Below are positions 26,501 to 46,300 of a stretch of DNA of 64,000 nt, piece after piece. The stretch is taken from NCBI GenBank assembly GCA_036785325.1, contig JAXIVH010000025.1, forward strand, positions 2,298,601 through 2,362,600, read 5' to 3'. Numbering within the stretch: the stretch's first letter is position 1; every line of letters begins with the position of its first letter. The DNA comes from Urophycis tenuis (taxonomy: Eukaryota > Chordata > Actinopteri > Gadiformes > Phycidae). The notes below the pieces were generated by a model. That model did no database searches and had not been told where the DNA came from. It worked only from the letters and a program-made list of their open reading frames with translations. The translations under genes were made by a program, and so were the position numbers.

Positions 26501-28327
26501 GCCAAACAAAGCAAAGAATGCCAAGTTGTAGAAGCCAAGGCTAGCATGGTCATTTAGTTTAGTGCACTCTAGAGCTGCAATGGCGCAATTAGGCTAAGTG
26601 CTGGGAGTAGTTTCAAGACTTGTCTGCCCACCCCTCAGTGCAGTGCCTTCTGTCCTCCTTACATTCATACTCATGCTCCACCTTCTCAGGTCATCACTTG
26701 GTTTTGTGATCACATTGCAAGACCAAAGCATCACAAGCACTTTACCATACAAACTCCCCGACAACAATAACATTGGACATGCCAAGTCGGCTGAACATTG
26801 TGTTTTTTCTATTGTATACTACTGTGATCTTTGTTATGTACCATGTTTACTTGTGCTCTGTGCATTTTTGTATGTTTTGTTTGCGTTACACCTTTCCTGA
26901 GCTGACTTGGCCTTTGTGTGGGATTTCCTTTTTCAATAAATGGACATCAACATGGGCTGAACTCAAAACTGCAGTCACTTCATCATTTCGCCCTCAGAAT
27001 CCATATTTAGAACGGACGGAACCGTGCAGTGTTGTTGTTCTGCGTTGCTATGGGAAGTTCCCGTTCTCAGCTGGAGACACACAGTGGCTGTTCTTGCCGT
27101 CAGCCATAACAATGCATATAATTGTTATTACGGTAAAGCAGGGTGTTGTTGGGATAACCATTTAATGGCAGAGAAGCGATGATCGGAGCTCTCATGGGTG
27201 CGCCCTCCTGAGACAGCGCTACCAGAGAGCTAACAGCTGAAGGAAAGGCTGGCGTCCAAGTTGTTGTGTTTGCAGCTAAACTGGGTTAATAAATTATACT
27301 CAGATGCTTGAGATTGGTTATACAATGGCCGATATTAACAATGTGAACGTGCCTGTGTAAAGCATAACAAGAAATAAGAAAGCATGATCTTACAAATTAT
27401 ACTTGGCATATAGATTTTACAATAAATAGAACAACTGATTATTGCAGACAGTGCAACACAATGTTACAGCAATATTCCTCGTTATTTTATGCTCTTGTTG
27501 GTTTTAACATTATGTGCTTTACTTCATCCAAACTCCTATTATTAATGCATGTACCAGACAAGACAAATACACAAGTGGGAACCGTTGGGTCATGTCAGAT
27601 TACAACATTCACTGAAGTTGTAATTTAGTTGAGAGGTCACGTGACGTGAGTCATATCCCAAAGCAACGGATCAGCCCAAATCATGCTGGGTTTGTCCTCT
27701 ACACTGCGGCCCTACACACCAGACGCAGTCCTGCGTATATCAGACTGCAACATCATACCTTCATAGATTACATGTTATGCAAAACACAACACTAACTTTT
27801 TCGTTCTTGAAAAATAAAAACAAGTGATAAGTTGCTGGTTGTCAAGTTGTGTTGTATGTGTTTACGGGTAACTGCCTACAACTTAGAAAAGTCCCTGTAA
27901 GATTTGAATGGCAACTACAGAGCATGTTGTATATTCATTCATTTCAACGCGTCATTTAAAGTCCATGGTAACGTTTGGACAACAAGGATAGTCAAGTGTC
28001 AGCTGATTACTTAGCTGTTACTCTAGTGTATTATTCATTATAGCATGGTTTCACCGTGGCTAAAGCCCATTCCCTATTGGTACCAAAGATGATCCAACGA
28101 AGTGTCATTGTCAAATGTTGCAGAATATGTCATCTCAAGCGTCAACATGTCAATAGAAACCCCAGGCAGAGTGTGTAGCTAAGCGGGTTAACATCGGGCC
28201 TCCTGAAGGGGCTTCACCGTAAGGTTACCTTTTCTATCGGCGCATGTCGGTGAGCCGCCAGAGACCGTGCCAGAGACAGCACAGTGTTGAAGTAAAATCC
28301 CCTCGTCCCGGATCCATTCGAAGACAT
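6218..28327 (-). CDS. pi4ka: Phosphatidylinositol 4-kinase alpha (PI4KIII-alpha), N-terminal two thirds, interrupted by gap
   Basis: Makes PI4P at the plasma membrane in complex with TTC7 and FAM126/EFR3. 37 exons (high-low): 28327-28229, 26030-25914, 25632-25539, 25300-25212, 25132-25060, 24611-24349, 23877-23811, 23564-23416, 22692-22627, 22501-22405, 21883-21692, 20280-20180, 19888-19759, 19430-19301, 19046-18951, 17795-17612, 16907-16807, 16658-16490, 16385-16335, 16121-16013, 15656-15520, 15297-15164, 14630-14548, 14463-14393, 14279-14155, 13829-13748, 13653-13570, 13149-13060, 12849-12730, 12557-12465, 12356-12200, 10912-10785, 10384-10226, 9793-9642, 9275-9168, 8352-8225, 6374-6218. 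Phases agree throughout. The start is the ATG at 28327, with [16 protein letters not shown] following. Visible product is about 1,460 aa of a family length near 2,100: the alpha-solenoid and dimerisation regions. The helical and catalytic kinase domains are not in readable sequence. The last exon has a one-base frame shift. Introns hold repeats only. Confidence 0.95.
6591..6659. repeat. (TA)n microsatellite
   Basis: Uninterrupted TA dinucleotides of nearly 70 bp in the pi4ka intron between exons 6374 and 8225. The same 1.85-kb intron also carries G-runs (6980-6997, 7375-7384), GA-rich tracts (7440-7535, 7863-7882) and A-runs (7946-8057), but no gene. Confidence 0.92.
8490..8880. repeat. Unclassified GC-rich intronic repeat with CCCGAACC/GGTTCGGG motifs
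   Basis: In the pi4ka intron 8353-9167. Permuted copies of CCGACCCGAACC and GGGTCGGGTTCGG lie at 8498-8542, with related GGGCCCGGGTGCGG and GACGCGGGCCGGG motifs near 8790-8830 after an A-rich centre. The arrangement suggests a degraded inverted-repeat element. I do not recognise the family. Confidence 0.35.
9543..9640. repeat. (GT)n/(GCGT)n compound microsatellite touching a pi4ka donor
   Basis: Imperfect GT/GCGT repeat immediately 3' (minus sense) of pi4ka exon 9793-9642, whose donor reads TTCAG|GTACGC and then runs straight into the repeat. Confidence 0.88.
11012..11914 (+). mobile_element. 5'-truncated non-LTR retrotransposon (L2/CR1 superclade) 3' end
   Basis: A plus-strand frame ending at the TGA of 11529-11531 encodes the last part of a reverse-transcriptase ORF ([42 protein letters not shown]). 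It is followed by an AT-rich 3' UTR ending in AATAAAAACCTTTGAACC with TTGAACC-type tail repeats (11880-11914). It is truncated upstream of about 11012, so it lacks endonuclease and polymerase motifs and cannot move by itself. It lies antisense in the pi4ka intron between exons 12356-12200 and 10912-10785. L2 versus Rex1/CR1 cannot be settled by eye. Confidence 0.88.
12000..12160 (-). mobile_element. Degraded tRNA-SINE remnant
   Basis: B-box-like GGTGGGAATTGAACCC at about 12031 and the SINE tail TGTAAGTCGCTTTGGACAAA at about 12106-12125, then GCATCTGCTAAATG. It is decayed relative to the copies at 606 and 14718 and lies just downstream of the LINE 3' end. A similar decayed head occurs at about 13440-13510. 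Confidence 0.6.
13942..14026. repeat. (GA)n microsatellite
   Basis: About 42 GA units in the short pi4ka intron 13830-14154, with GGAA repeats at 13857-13881. On the minus strand this is a (CT)n pyrimidine tract between two exons. Confidence 0.93.
14718..14900 (-). mobile_element. tRNA-derived SINE, copy 2 (pi4ka intron)
   Basis: Same family and orientation as the copy at 606-789: tail GCATTTAGCAGACGCTTTTG and CCAAAGCGACTTACAATAAG at the left, tRNA-like head with GGATCGAACCGATGAACC and CCCACTGAGCTACTGCC at the right. Intronic between pi4ka exons 15297-15164 and 14630-14548. A G-run follows at 15030-15048. Confidence 0.85.
15657..16012. other. pi4ka intron with short degenerate AATACAGAG-type tandem repeat
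   Basis: At 15690-15870 a motif near CATGAAATACAGAGCTTATA recurs about every 30-35 bases (seven or so imperfect copies). No coding content. Confidence 0.55.
17796..18950. other. pi4ka intron, no gene seen
   Basis: A 1.15-kb intron. A GGA-rich purine tract lies beside the acceptor (17797-17850) and the rest is unremarkable AT-rich sequence. The neighbouring intron 16908-17611 likewise holds only a GA tract (16914-16975), a T-run (17436-17448) and a G-run (17572-17585). Confidence 0.5.
19721..19752. repeat. (GT)n microsatellite beside pi4ka donor
   Basis: GT tract ending about 6 bases from the donor of pi4ka exon 19888-19759 (GCCAG|GTACC). In transcript sense it is a (CA)n run, a possible hnRNP-L-type binding context. 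Confidence 0.9.
20382..21419. mobile_element. Non-autonomous hAT-type DNA transposon, 1,038 bp, with perfect 8-bp target duplication
   Basis: The element is flanked by identical 8-bp copies ATAATAAT (20374-20381 and 21420-21427), the target-site length of hAT elements. Its ends are imperfect terminal inverted repeats: CATGGGCGTAGGTTTGG at the left, and CAGGCGCGTAGAATACGG read inward from the right. Inside are a (CA)n tract (20538-20588) and AT-rich sequence; no transposase frame is visible. It sits in the pi4ka intron 20281-21691. Confidence 0.8.
22130..22262 (+). mobile_element. LINE (L2/CR1-type) 3'-tail remnant
   Basis: Ends CACAATGACAATAAAGTTGA followed by short TCTAA repeats, the standard fish L2-type tail. 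No coding part remains. Located in the pi4ka intron 21884-22404. Confidence 0.65.
23041..23395. repeat. 21-bp minisatellite (CGTTAGTTTCGGTAGTGTTAT type)
   Basis: About 17 imperfect copies of a 21-bp unit based on GTTATCGTTAGTTTCGGTAG. A more degenerate extension with TTAATAACGGTAG motifs reaches back to about 22830. Because the unit is a multiple of three, open frames of Thr/Asn/Glu repeats appear on the minus strand; these are not a gene. The array starts about 20 bases 3' (minus sense) of pi4ka exon 23564-23416. Confidence 0.9.
24840..25050. repeat. Purine-rich GA/GGA simple repeat
   Basis: Long GA-rich tract with a G-run (24867-24878) and an internal direct repeat of about 50-55 bp (GGTGGAGAGAGATAGAACTA type, from about 24915). 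It fills the pi4ka intron 24612-25059 up to the exon and produces the long Ser/Leu-rich frames on the minus strand. Confidence 0.8.
26074..26310. repeat. 32-33-bp tandem repeat in pi4ka intron 1
   Basis: About seven copies of a unit containing CAGTCAAGCTAGGCTA and CAGTGGAGTAGACCC; some units have one extra base (GCTGAGGCTA). The array begins about 44 bases upstream (minus sense) of the exon 2 acceptor, just beyond the branch-point region. Confidence 0.9.
26320..28228. other. Remainder of pi4ka intron 1, no gene seen
   Basis: A polyadenylation-like CAATAAATGGA occurs at about 26934, and frames at 26598-27165 have no recognisable protein content. I see no tRNA, no second gene and no clear transposon ends. 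Confidence 0.45.
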
Positions 28328-28641
28328 TTTAAAAAATACTTGCTACTAATGCCAGACCGACATAAGCATCTTTATTCCCTTGCCCTCAAGAGGACAAGCA
28401 GACTACGGCAAGCGGACCGGCTCAGACAGCGCGCATCACACGGGGAGCGATACGGCATTCTAACCTCTATGATTCTAACACATTTGTTTTGGGTCTTATT
28501 ACGTAATAATTACCTCAACATTATTATATTATAATAGTTAGTTCATTGTAACTTAAAAACAATTAACATTCATATTTAATCGGTGCTGCACCGTTTAAAA
28601 TAGGAAATTAAAAAGTGGGATGGGAGGCAGAGTATTATCTA

Positions 28642-29128
28642 CAGGGGTGTCACTGTCAAACTCATTTTGGTTCAAGGGCCACATACAGCCTAATGAGATG
28701 TCAAGTGGGCCGCACCAGTGCAATCACAACAGAATTACCTATACATAACAATAAGTCCATGCTTTCCCCTTTGTTTTCATGCAAAGAAGTACAAGTACAT
28801 ACGGATAATCTTCATATTTAATTAAATATCCTTTTATCATATATCAATATCATGAACAACCTCAGATTTAAGGTTTCCACAAGATGTTGTATTTTCACCA
28901 TGATGAGTCTCATACTGGCGCCGAATATTATATTCCTTGAGCACCGACACTTGTTAATTACCCATCAAGCACACAGGTTTCCCACTCAATGATAGAATAG
29001 CATTATATTAAGAATTTCGAGTTTGTGTCTTTTATGCATCTTTATACTTTCAAAATTCATCCAGCGGGCCGGGTTGAGCACCCTATCGGGCCGGTTTTGG
29101 CCCGCGGGCCGTATGTTTGACACCCCTG
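28642..29128. mobile_element. Short non-autonomous hAT-type element (MITE), 487 bp
   Basis: Ends are terminal inverted repeats CAGGGGTGTCA (28642) and its complement TGACACCCCTG (ending 29128). Subterminal sequence (GGTTCAAGGGCCACATACAG, and the GGCCCGCGGGCCGTATG end) matches a widespread hAT/Charlie-like family. Flanks share only ATCTA rather than a clean 8-bp duplication, so the insertion looks old. It sits about 315 bp upstream of the pi4ka start codon, between pi4ka and slc25a1. Confidence 0.75.
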
Positions 29129-29129
29129 A

Positions 29130-30737
29130 TCTACATAGAAGACAGGATTGCAACTTTTCGAACAGGTCGATTTTTTTTAAAAACAAGGCTTGGAAAGACC
29201 AAAGATTGCAACACAGGTTGTTTAATTGTGGATTCACATTGTCATTGAAACGTTTTTCAATGTCAAATGGTCTCTGTAACTATTTGTTTTCCTGAAAGAA
29301 CAGTAGGCCTATAGGTATGCCATTGTGACAAATACAGATATTGTGTATTATTCTTTTAATTGGCATTTATTGAATGTTACGTTATGACATCATGATCAGT
29401 TAAGGCCAGCTGTATCACATTTTAAATGATAAGCTGAATGTAAACACTGCAAGCTGTCTAAACACGCAGGTCTGTCTCATGTTAAAGAAATAAGTTATCA
29501 AATTAGATAAATCCTACAATTAATGTTTGTTTTTTTATCCCTACACATACAATATAGAAATACATAAGGAAAGTATCCTTGAACAATTGAAATACCTCTA
29601 AAACATAAATCAAACATCTTTTTATTTAATATCACTAATCATAAAGAAGACCAGTATTATATAGGTATTTTAATAATCCTAATGTTGTAGCTGGTCTGAA
29701 AAGACAGATGTATTCATGTCATAAATACAAAAAAATCTCTTCCAATCAGTTAAAATCAGATGTGACAAACAGAAATAGCTTAACGGACACAATGATGTAC
29801 TGGATAGCATCATCTGCACTGCATGTAACATCATTTCATTAATTAGCAAAATCATGTGTTCAATTCTAATTCATGACTACACGTTTCATAATTTCCATGT
29901 CATGTTTTACACAGGCACTTGTTCATATTATCACCTTAAACATTAAATAGTTCATTCAACAGTTCCCTCTCCCAATGCCCTCTCCCTAAAACACCTCAGT
30001 CAAATTGTGAGCTTCTCTAACTGGTACCAAGGCAATAAAAACATCAATTTCATGTAAGGGTACAATCAAACATTGATTATTGTGTTAACATTGACTATTG
30101 TCATGAAGGTGACAGCAATGAGAAAAGGCAAGGCATGTAGATAATTTTCATTCATTCACCAGTCAATATCCAAATGATTTCACATCTGTAAGAAAACCAT
30201 GACTTGACACACCAGTGTTACAACTATTAAAAGAAGAAAAAAGTTTTCAAACACTCTTGACAAAAATAAGAACAAAAAACATTTGTATGCAAGTGTCTTT
30301 AGAATTATGGGCAATTGGTGACAATCTCATTGTGTTCTTACAAGTACTTAAAAAACAACACAACTAGAAATACTTTAAGCTCTCTAAAACCCCAGATGAC
30401 GTGTGTTTTCCATTCCCCCGGATCAAGCATTTAGCTAAATATCTGCCTTGCTCTTTTCCCTGAGATCTTAAAAAACCTCCTTTTGGAATTTGAGATATAG
30501 CTATAATTCAAAAATCATTATTATTATTATTATTATTATTAGAGCTGTTTTGTCTGTAATATCGATGACAACGCCATCATTCATTCATGAATGGATCTCG
30601 CAGAGGTAGATGGTAAAATCCAGAGGAGAGCAGTGTTTTTGCTGGGTCTGGTTTAGGTGCTTCCGAAGGCCCTCGGCTCCCTTTCCCCTCCTGCTGGGTC
30701 TATCTCTGGTGTCGCTGGGCTGGGGGGCGGGGAGGGT
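29130..30737 (-). other. pi4ka-slc25a1 intergenic region and probable slc25a1 3' UTR
   Basis: AT-rich, no coding frame. On the minus strand an AATAAA signal (plus-strand TTTATT, 29621-29626) lies 1.1 kb downstream of the slc25a1 stop, so 29600-30737 is a plausible 3' UTR. A (TTA)n run lies at 30520-30541. Confidence 0.4.
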
Positions 30738-39620
<8,883 letters not shown>

Positions 39621-41397
39621 CGTTGCGTTAGCCTAGCCTAACTTATTTGATCTGATCGGATCGACTTGTGTAGCACCGGGGCTCGGCTCTGCAGTCATGC
39701 ACGGTGGTGCATTGTGCAGAAAGTGCAGTGCGGTCAAATAATAAAGTACGACTTAGTGTGGACCATTGGACTTAGCACTGTGCAAAAGTTGACCGAGCCT
39801 GCTGTGTACTTTTGACAGTAAAACTTCCCTTGCCCGCCCAGATGTTGTTGGCCACTAAAGTGGGTGGATGATGTATTCTGGGCGGGGCATCGCAGTTTTT
39901 TTCCCTTCCTCCACGAAAAAAACGCGATGTTTACTACGTCGATTTAAGGAGGACCGGGTGTGATGGTAGAAATTGATGACTAAGCAATTCGGTGATTTTG
40001 GACAAGACAAAAATAATGGCCCCGATAATAAATAAGACCAACAATTACAAAAAAACAATAACTGCGTGTTTGTAATTTGTGCCTTCAACGTTTGTTTAAT
40101 CTTTTTTCTTTTTAATGTAACGGGATGTAGACAATTCATTTCTATAAAATGAGGCAGTCTTCAAAATGTAGGCTACAACATTACAACATTATTCATCTAT
40201 TTAAAAACACGTTGGAGTATCTAGATAAGAGGGGCTCGAAAGGGGGCTATGACTGAAACCCGGAGTGTTCACACAGTCTCATCTGTTGAACCTGTTTCAG
40301 ATCCAGTTCGCTCCCATGTCGCTGTCGTCTCCTTCCGTCTGTGCAAGACACTTCAGACCACGACCGACGGACGAGAAGGAATAACCAGGATTATAAAATA
40401 AAAACGATAGTTGTATTATAAATCAATAGATTCAGATACATATAGTACGGGAGAGGACAGGCACGCATTCTGCTCGGCCTACTTGGTGGTATGATCCCTG
40501 GTATACACTTTTGCTCACATTGAAATGAATGAAGGCCTATTGTCCAGTCATTTCAGAGGACATGTAGGCTATGGCCTTGAGGCAACAGAAGCATAAATAA
40601 TCACAGGCTCGGTCCCTAATAAGAGATGAGTCACATAAAACAAATCCATACAATTAAATAAATATGAGCCATTATCAAATCAGGATATCACGAAAAGAGT
40701 TAAATGACATCAACGTCTATGCAGTCCTATACGCGAATATAACACAGGCCGCCGTCAATAACACACGGTTCAATGATGCCAGCTTAGCTGTCCCTGTATT
40801 GGGGGGCTGGAACAGAGCCCACTGCTGTGTTAAAAGGGCTGCGTGCTAAAATTCCTCCTCCCTTTGTTCCTGGACAACAGATGTGGCCCAGTGGCCGTGT
40901 GTATTGTCCTAGCGCCATGTAGAAGATGCAAGAACTCTTTTACTGCTTGGCCGTATCTAACTTGCTGCTGCTGAAGAAAGAAACGGAAGGTTGAGGGAGC
41001 TTTCTGTGCAGTAAAGTGGTCATCCGGCTATGCTATTCGAATAGCATTCGATATGCATTATATTTCAGGTTCCAAAATACTTGCACAATAAATACTAATA
41101 ATAATTGCTTAGGCTGTATTATGGTCTAATGCTAGTATTTGAATATGGTTATTATTACCATTATTACCAACCATGAACAAAACCTAAAAATATTATATGA
41201 GATATTATCTCATTCGTGTTATATGCTGCTTATATGCTATATTTTGTCATATTCTCGTTGTTAGGTATATTTTCCCTATTTACATCTATTACACCCCTAT
41301 TACATCTAATCTTATATTATACAACTACGCTATATTCCTCTACCCCCCCACCCCCCACCCACCTCCTCTTTACCATCATCCACACACACACACACGC

Positions 41398-41471
<74 letters not shown>

Positions 41472-43318
41472 GCGCGCATATAAATATTTTTTTAATTTCA
41501 ATATTCTCCAATTTCACTTTTAGACTTTTGTACAGCTCATGTGCTGATTTTTTTTTTAAAATCTATCTTGCTTTAAAAAAAAAAAAAAATTCTGTATTTC
41601 ACTGCCGCAATGACAGTCGCTGATACAGCGCATGCGCCATGTGTCTCCTTCATTGTGCCCTATCTTCTGTAGGCTAAGCTAGCTGTCATTCCCACAGCAG
41701 CATCCAGACAGGGGCACGTTTGCAGATCTTCCCCGCTAAACAACTTTTGCACCGGTATGGAAAATTGATGCATCTGATTAATTGCATATGTAGTATGACA
41801 AAAATGTATAGTTTAAATAGATAGTCTTTGATTGCAATGCAAGTGTTCAGTATTGGTTTATTTCTCTCCAAGGTTAGCAAGTTAGCCACTATGTTAGCTA
41901 TCGACTGTTATATAATGATGATGTCTGGAAGGGTTTATGCACCGTGCTGTTGTCCTCATCCCTTTTACTGTGTCTTGTTGTGCAGGGCTGGGCCTTTTTT
42001 CTGCAAATTTTTACTGAATTTAATAGATTGAGGCTCAGGCCTCCTTGGCTCTTCTTTTTGTAACTGGTTTGATACATTTCCAGTTTTCCGCACTGGGGTT
42101 TTTAATCGTGTACACAATATTGCGAAGATCAGCCAGCAAACCGTATCATAGCAGCTTGTATTTCATGGCTAGGAGTAGCGTTTAGTTATCCCTTATCTAA
42201 CGGTCACTGAGCCAGCAGAATCCACCCCCACCACACCTCTCGCTCAGGCCTGATGGCTGTGTCCTTTGTTCTGAGTGAGGTCTACAACAGCCACCCCAGA
42301 TGGGACACCGTCAACAGGCCCAGGACATTAGTATTATTAGTGGGGGAGAAGGCCACGTCAAGACCAGTTTTTTTTTTAATTAGATGGACGGTCCATGGTA
42401 TCTTTCAATGACAACTGAGGCCTATCTAGCATGCTGCAGCCACATCTGACCAAGTTCAATTCATATTGAGATGCCAAATGTGTGTGTGTCTGCATGTTAC
42501 ATTTACATTTATATTTAGGGCATTTAGCAGACGCTTTCATCCAAAGCGACTTACAAAGAGTGCATTTGTCATAAGAAGGTGAAACATTTCATTGCTGCTA
42601 ATACAGTAGGAAAGTCACCAGAACAAGTTTCAAGCATTTTAATTGCTAAGTTAACCATTCCTAGTATACAACATCTCTAACTAAGTGTCAGTTACAAAGA
42701 GCGATTGAAGTGCCAGTGTTTCTATTATATACCCTTTGTAACACTAACATGACTTAAGATTTTTGAATTGAGACATTAAGTTAGATTATAGATTGTCTGA
42801 CGGATGCTAGTCGTGCAGAACTTAACTTCAAACCCTTCATAAATTTTGAATTGAGTGTGTGTGTTGAGTGTTTCCATTGTAGTAATGTGATTGATTTTAG
42901 ATTGAGCCATTATTATGACACACACATCAACAAATTATAACAACGGAATAAATGGCAATTGTTTCTGTCCTACATCTTATGGCAGAAGGATACGTTCAAC
43001 CGCGATAGGCTCCCTGTAACTGGGTGAAGCCAACATTGTGTCACAGTAATGCAGTGTCACATGGCCAATGTGATACGGTCTCAAAAGTGTCTCACATTGG
43101 AAAAGCCAGTAACATTGGCTCAGCATAACAACAATTGACCTGGATTAGTACCACAACAGCAGAAGAACGCCGTCATCGCGTGACGCTACTATTTTGAAAA
43201 GCCACGTTGTATACACACCGTCATGTATACATGGAAATAAAGGGAAAGAAAATCACAACAACGTGGCATGACTCATCCATTCAAAATGATGTTCTGGTTC
43301 CTTTCTATTTTTAGAATC
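39621..43318. promoter_or_regulatory. Divergent slc25a1/vdac3 intergenic region
   Basis: 3.7 kb between two oppositely oriented start codons, so it must contain both promoters and the vdac3 5' non-coding exon (vdac3 coding starts 4 bases after an acceptor at 43313-43314). Contents seen: a (CA)n tract (41384-41468), A-runs (41575-41589) and a SINE-like repeat (42495-42725). No CpG island or clear core-promoter motif can be fixed by eye. Confidence 0.5.
42495..42725 (+). mobile_element. SINE-like repeat, inverted partner of 31050-31268
   Basis: GGGCATTTAGCAGACGCTTT and CCAAAGCGACTTACAAAGAG near the left, CAAAGAGCGATTGAAGTGCC at the right. Relative to the copy at 31050 it is inverted and keeps the same internal block (CCAGAACAAGTTTCAAGCAT). 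Confidence 0.75.
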
Positions 43319-46300
43319 ATGGCTGTCCCTCCATCCTACGCAGACCTGGGCAAGTCTGCCAAGGACGTCTTTAGCAAGGGCTATGGTGAGTGATGGGTGT
43401 GTTGGTTCCACCTGTGTTGCTGCATGCTTGCGTCCCGCTGCGCACGTATGTGTGCTATAGGGCTGGGCCGCGTGGAACAATGCATTGTCATGATAATTGC
43501 GGGGAGGGGGTATTAATTGGGGTGGCCTAGTAGTTATGCGGAAGCCATGGAAACCGGGCTAGTCAGCTTCAGTGCAGAGGTTACAGAGGAGCAGGAGGAG
43601 GAGCTGACGTTCGGTTTTTTGGCAGTTTTGTAATCTTTGGTTTCAGGGCCTGCTTTTAATGACACACACAGATTACTGATTACGTTACAGAAGAGAAAAA
43701 AATACATTGGCCATATCAGTCAAAATCCACACATTGAATATTTCCATTGTAACGTTGCATGGCATGCAAAATTAATTTTGACATTGTCATCCGCCAGAGT
43801 GGATGAAAATCTACCGGCCAAGCAACTATAAACAGCCCTGATTTTCTTTACCAGCAAAATGATAAATACACCTATCCACGATTGGCTGGTTGTTGTTAGA
43901 TGTTCCATTTGTACACTGTTTGCTGGACATGGATTTTTATTTCTATAATGAATTTGTTCTCATCATAACCGTTGCACTTTTACTTTCTCTTCTTAATCTT
44001 CCGAACGGCGGCAGGCTTCGGTGTGGTGAAGCTGGACCTGAAGACCAAGTCACAGAGCGGCGTGGTAAGACTGACCCCACCCTGCTACGTCTTTGTCATT
44101 CCTGACCTGGTGCTCCACACCCTGATACCCCTCGGGCCGGCATCCGCCCGTCTACCCTTTCCTAGACGTAATGATGTTCTTCCCCGCAGAAAAACTTTAC
44201 TCCTGAATTCCTAAACCCCCGTGCTGTGACCTACTGACGAAAGGCCTGCAGGGGAGCTGCTGTTTCAGTGGGGGGGGGGGGGGAGCTTGACGCTTGTCGC
44301 CTTTGTTCTAGGGAGAGGCACGACAGACCGCAGGGCCCTGTCTGTCTGTCTGTCTGTCTGTCTGTCTGCCTGTCTGCCTCTCCCTCCCGTCTCTCTCCCT
44401 GTCTCTGCTAACCCTGGCTCTGTCTCCTCACTCTTGTCGCCTCCATGGACCGGCGTGGCTCTATTGTAGATGGTAAGATCTGGTGTCACTCCCCTACCGC
44501 CCCGGGTCCCTGTGTGCACCCAACAGGACCCCTTCTGTTTTTATTTCGTCTCCTCCTCTGCTTCTCTCTCATGTTTCATAAAAAGGCTGTCCTTGTTTTG
44601 TTTTTTTGTCTTCCATCTTCTTCTTCTTCTTCCTGTTTTGCCCATGGATGGCTTCCTTATCTCTGATGTTGTCGACAATGATACATGTTTTGTCTAAATT
44701 TTTATTTTGGGCAGAACGTCGCCTGTGTTTTGTCGACATGTGCGCTCGGCTCGCTTTCGTTGATATTATTTACAGGGAATGCATTCGTCTGAATATTGCG
44801 TTGCCGTCCGTTTTGTGAATTATTTGTTGAAACTTTTTTTTTGTTGTTGCTGTCATTTAAAACGGTTTTGTATCAAGTTGAAAAACACACCGTAGGCAGA
44901 TAACACATTGCTGGGATCAGCGTACACGCACACGCACACAGACACACACACTGCTCGTTTTTAATAAATCAAAGGGTTTGTTTGACGGATGCACAGCTGC
45001 GAGAGTCTGGCGTGTTTACAGCAGGCGGCGAGTCGTAATCACACACAGGGGATTCAAGGCGGTCGCTACACTTTCTGGTTTCTTGCTCAGGATCGTCTAT
45101 GAAGACCGGTTTTACACTTGGCTCTGCTTCATGGGAACGTCGGGCCGCATGTCGAAATTTCAAATTCATGCAATTTCGGAGGAAGCCATTTGTACTCAAA
45201 GGATGGCTGTGACGATGGCATGTCACACGTCTAATGCATGCTATATATGCGTCTGGACAGCCTGCTATATATAGCGGAAAAATTACGTTTTGAAATATGT
45301 GCACAAAACCGTGACAAAGAATTGCAACAACAACAAAAAAAACCTAATGTAACGGTTTCCTGTTGAAAGCGATCGCCCGCGCCTTCTCCTCCCATGAACT
45401 AACTTTCTTCTTTTTCATTTCTTTTAATCTTCAAAGCATTCCATACATGCATCCTAATGACCCGCCTCCCCCCCCCCCCCCCCCCCCTCTCTCCATCCCT
45501 CGACAACGTTTTAACATCCTCAGCCACGCTAGCCGCCGCTCGGCGCCGTCGGTTTCGGGACAGGGTCACCAATCCCTAACGCTGTCCTCCTCGGCCGCGC
45601 TCTTCCTTCCTTCCTCCTCCCGCAGGAGTTCAACACGTCCGGCTCCAGCAACACGGACACGGGCAAGGCGGCCGGCAGCCTGGAGACCAAGTACAAGATG
45701 AAGGAGCTGGGCCTGAGCTTCAACCAGAAGTGGAACACGGACAACACCCTGGCCACCGAGGTCACCGTGGAGGACCAGGTGGGTGTCACGGAAACATGCC
45801 GGAAACATGCTGTTTATTTTTTTATTGGCTCATCGCTTGCTGCATAGACGGCCGGATGGCTCGGAAAGGAAATGATGAAAGCGTTTCCGCCCCAAAAAAA
45901 AACTTTTGTGTTTTTTTTTTTTTTTTGCAGTTGGCACAAGGGCTGAAGGTCGCTCTGGATACATCTTTTGTACCAAATACAGGGTGAGTCCTGACTCCAG
46001 CAGCAGCGGTAGTGGTGGTGGTGTTTACACGTTCGTACACACACCGGTCACACACTCACGCACGTTCGGACGTCACAACATCCTCTTCTATCTACACATT
46101 TTCTTGTTCTCACAACAATGTGGGCGCATCCCCCTGAATAATCTGCCGCGTGACTCAAAAGCAAATCCCCCCCCCGTCAACGGTTGACTAACTCTCCGTC
46201 GAGTGTCCTCCGGGGTCCAACCGAGTCTCTGGAATCTCTGTCCCCCTCGCAGGAAGAAGAGCGGCAAGCTGAAGACGGCCTACAAGCGGGACTTCGTCAA

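Noticed and set aside
6218..28327. pi4ka as a true pseudogene
   Set aside because: 36 exons are intact with correct splice sites and phases; the only defects lie next to the assembly gap, which points to sequence error.
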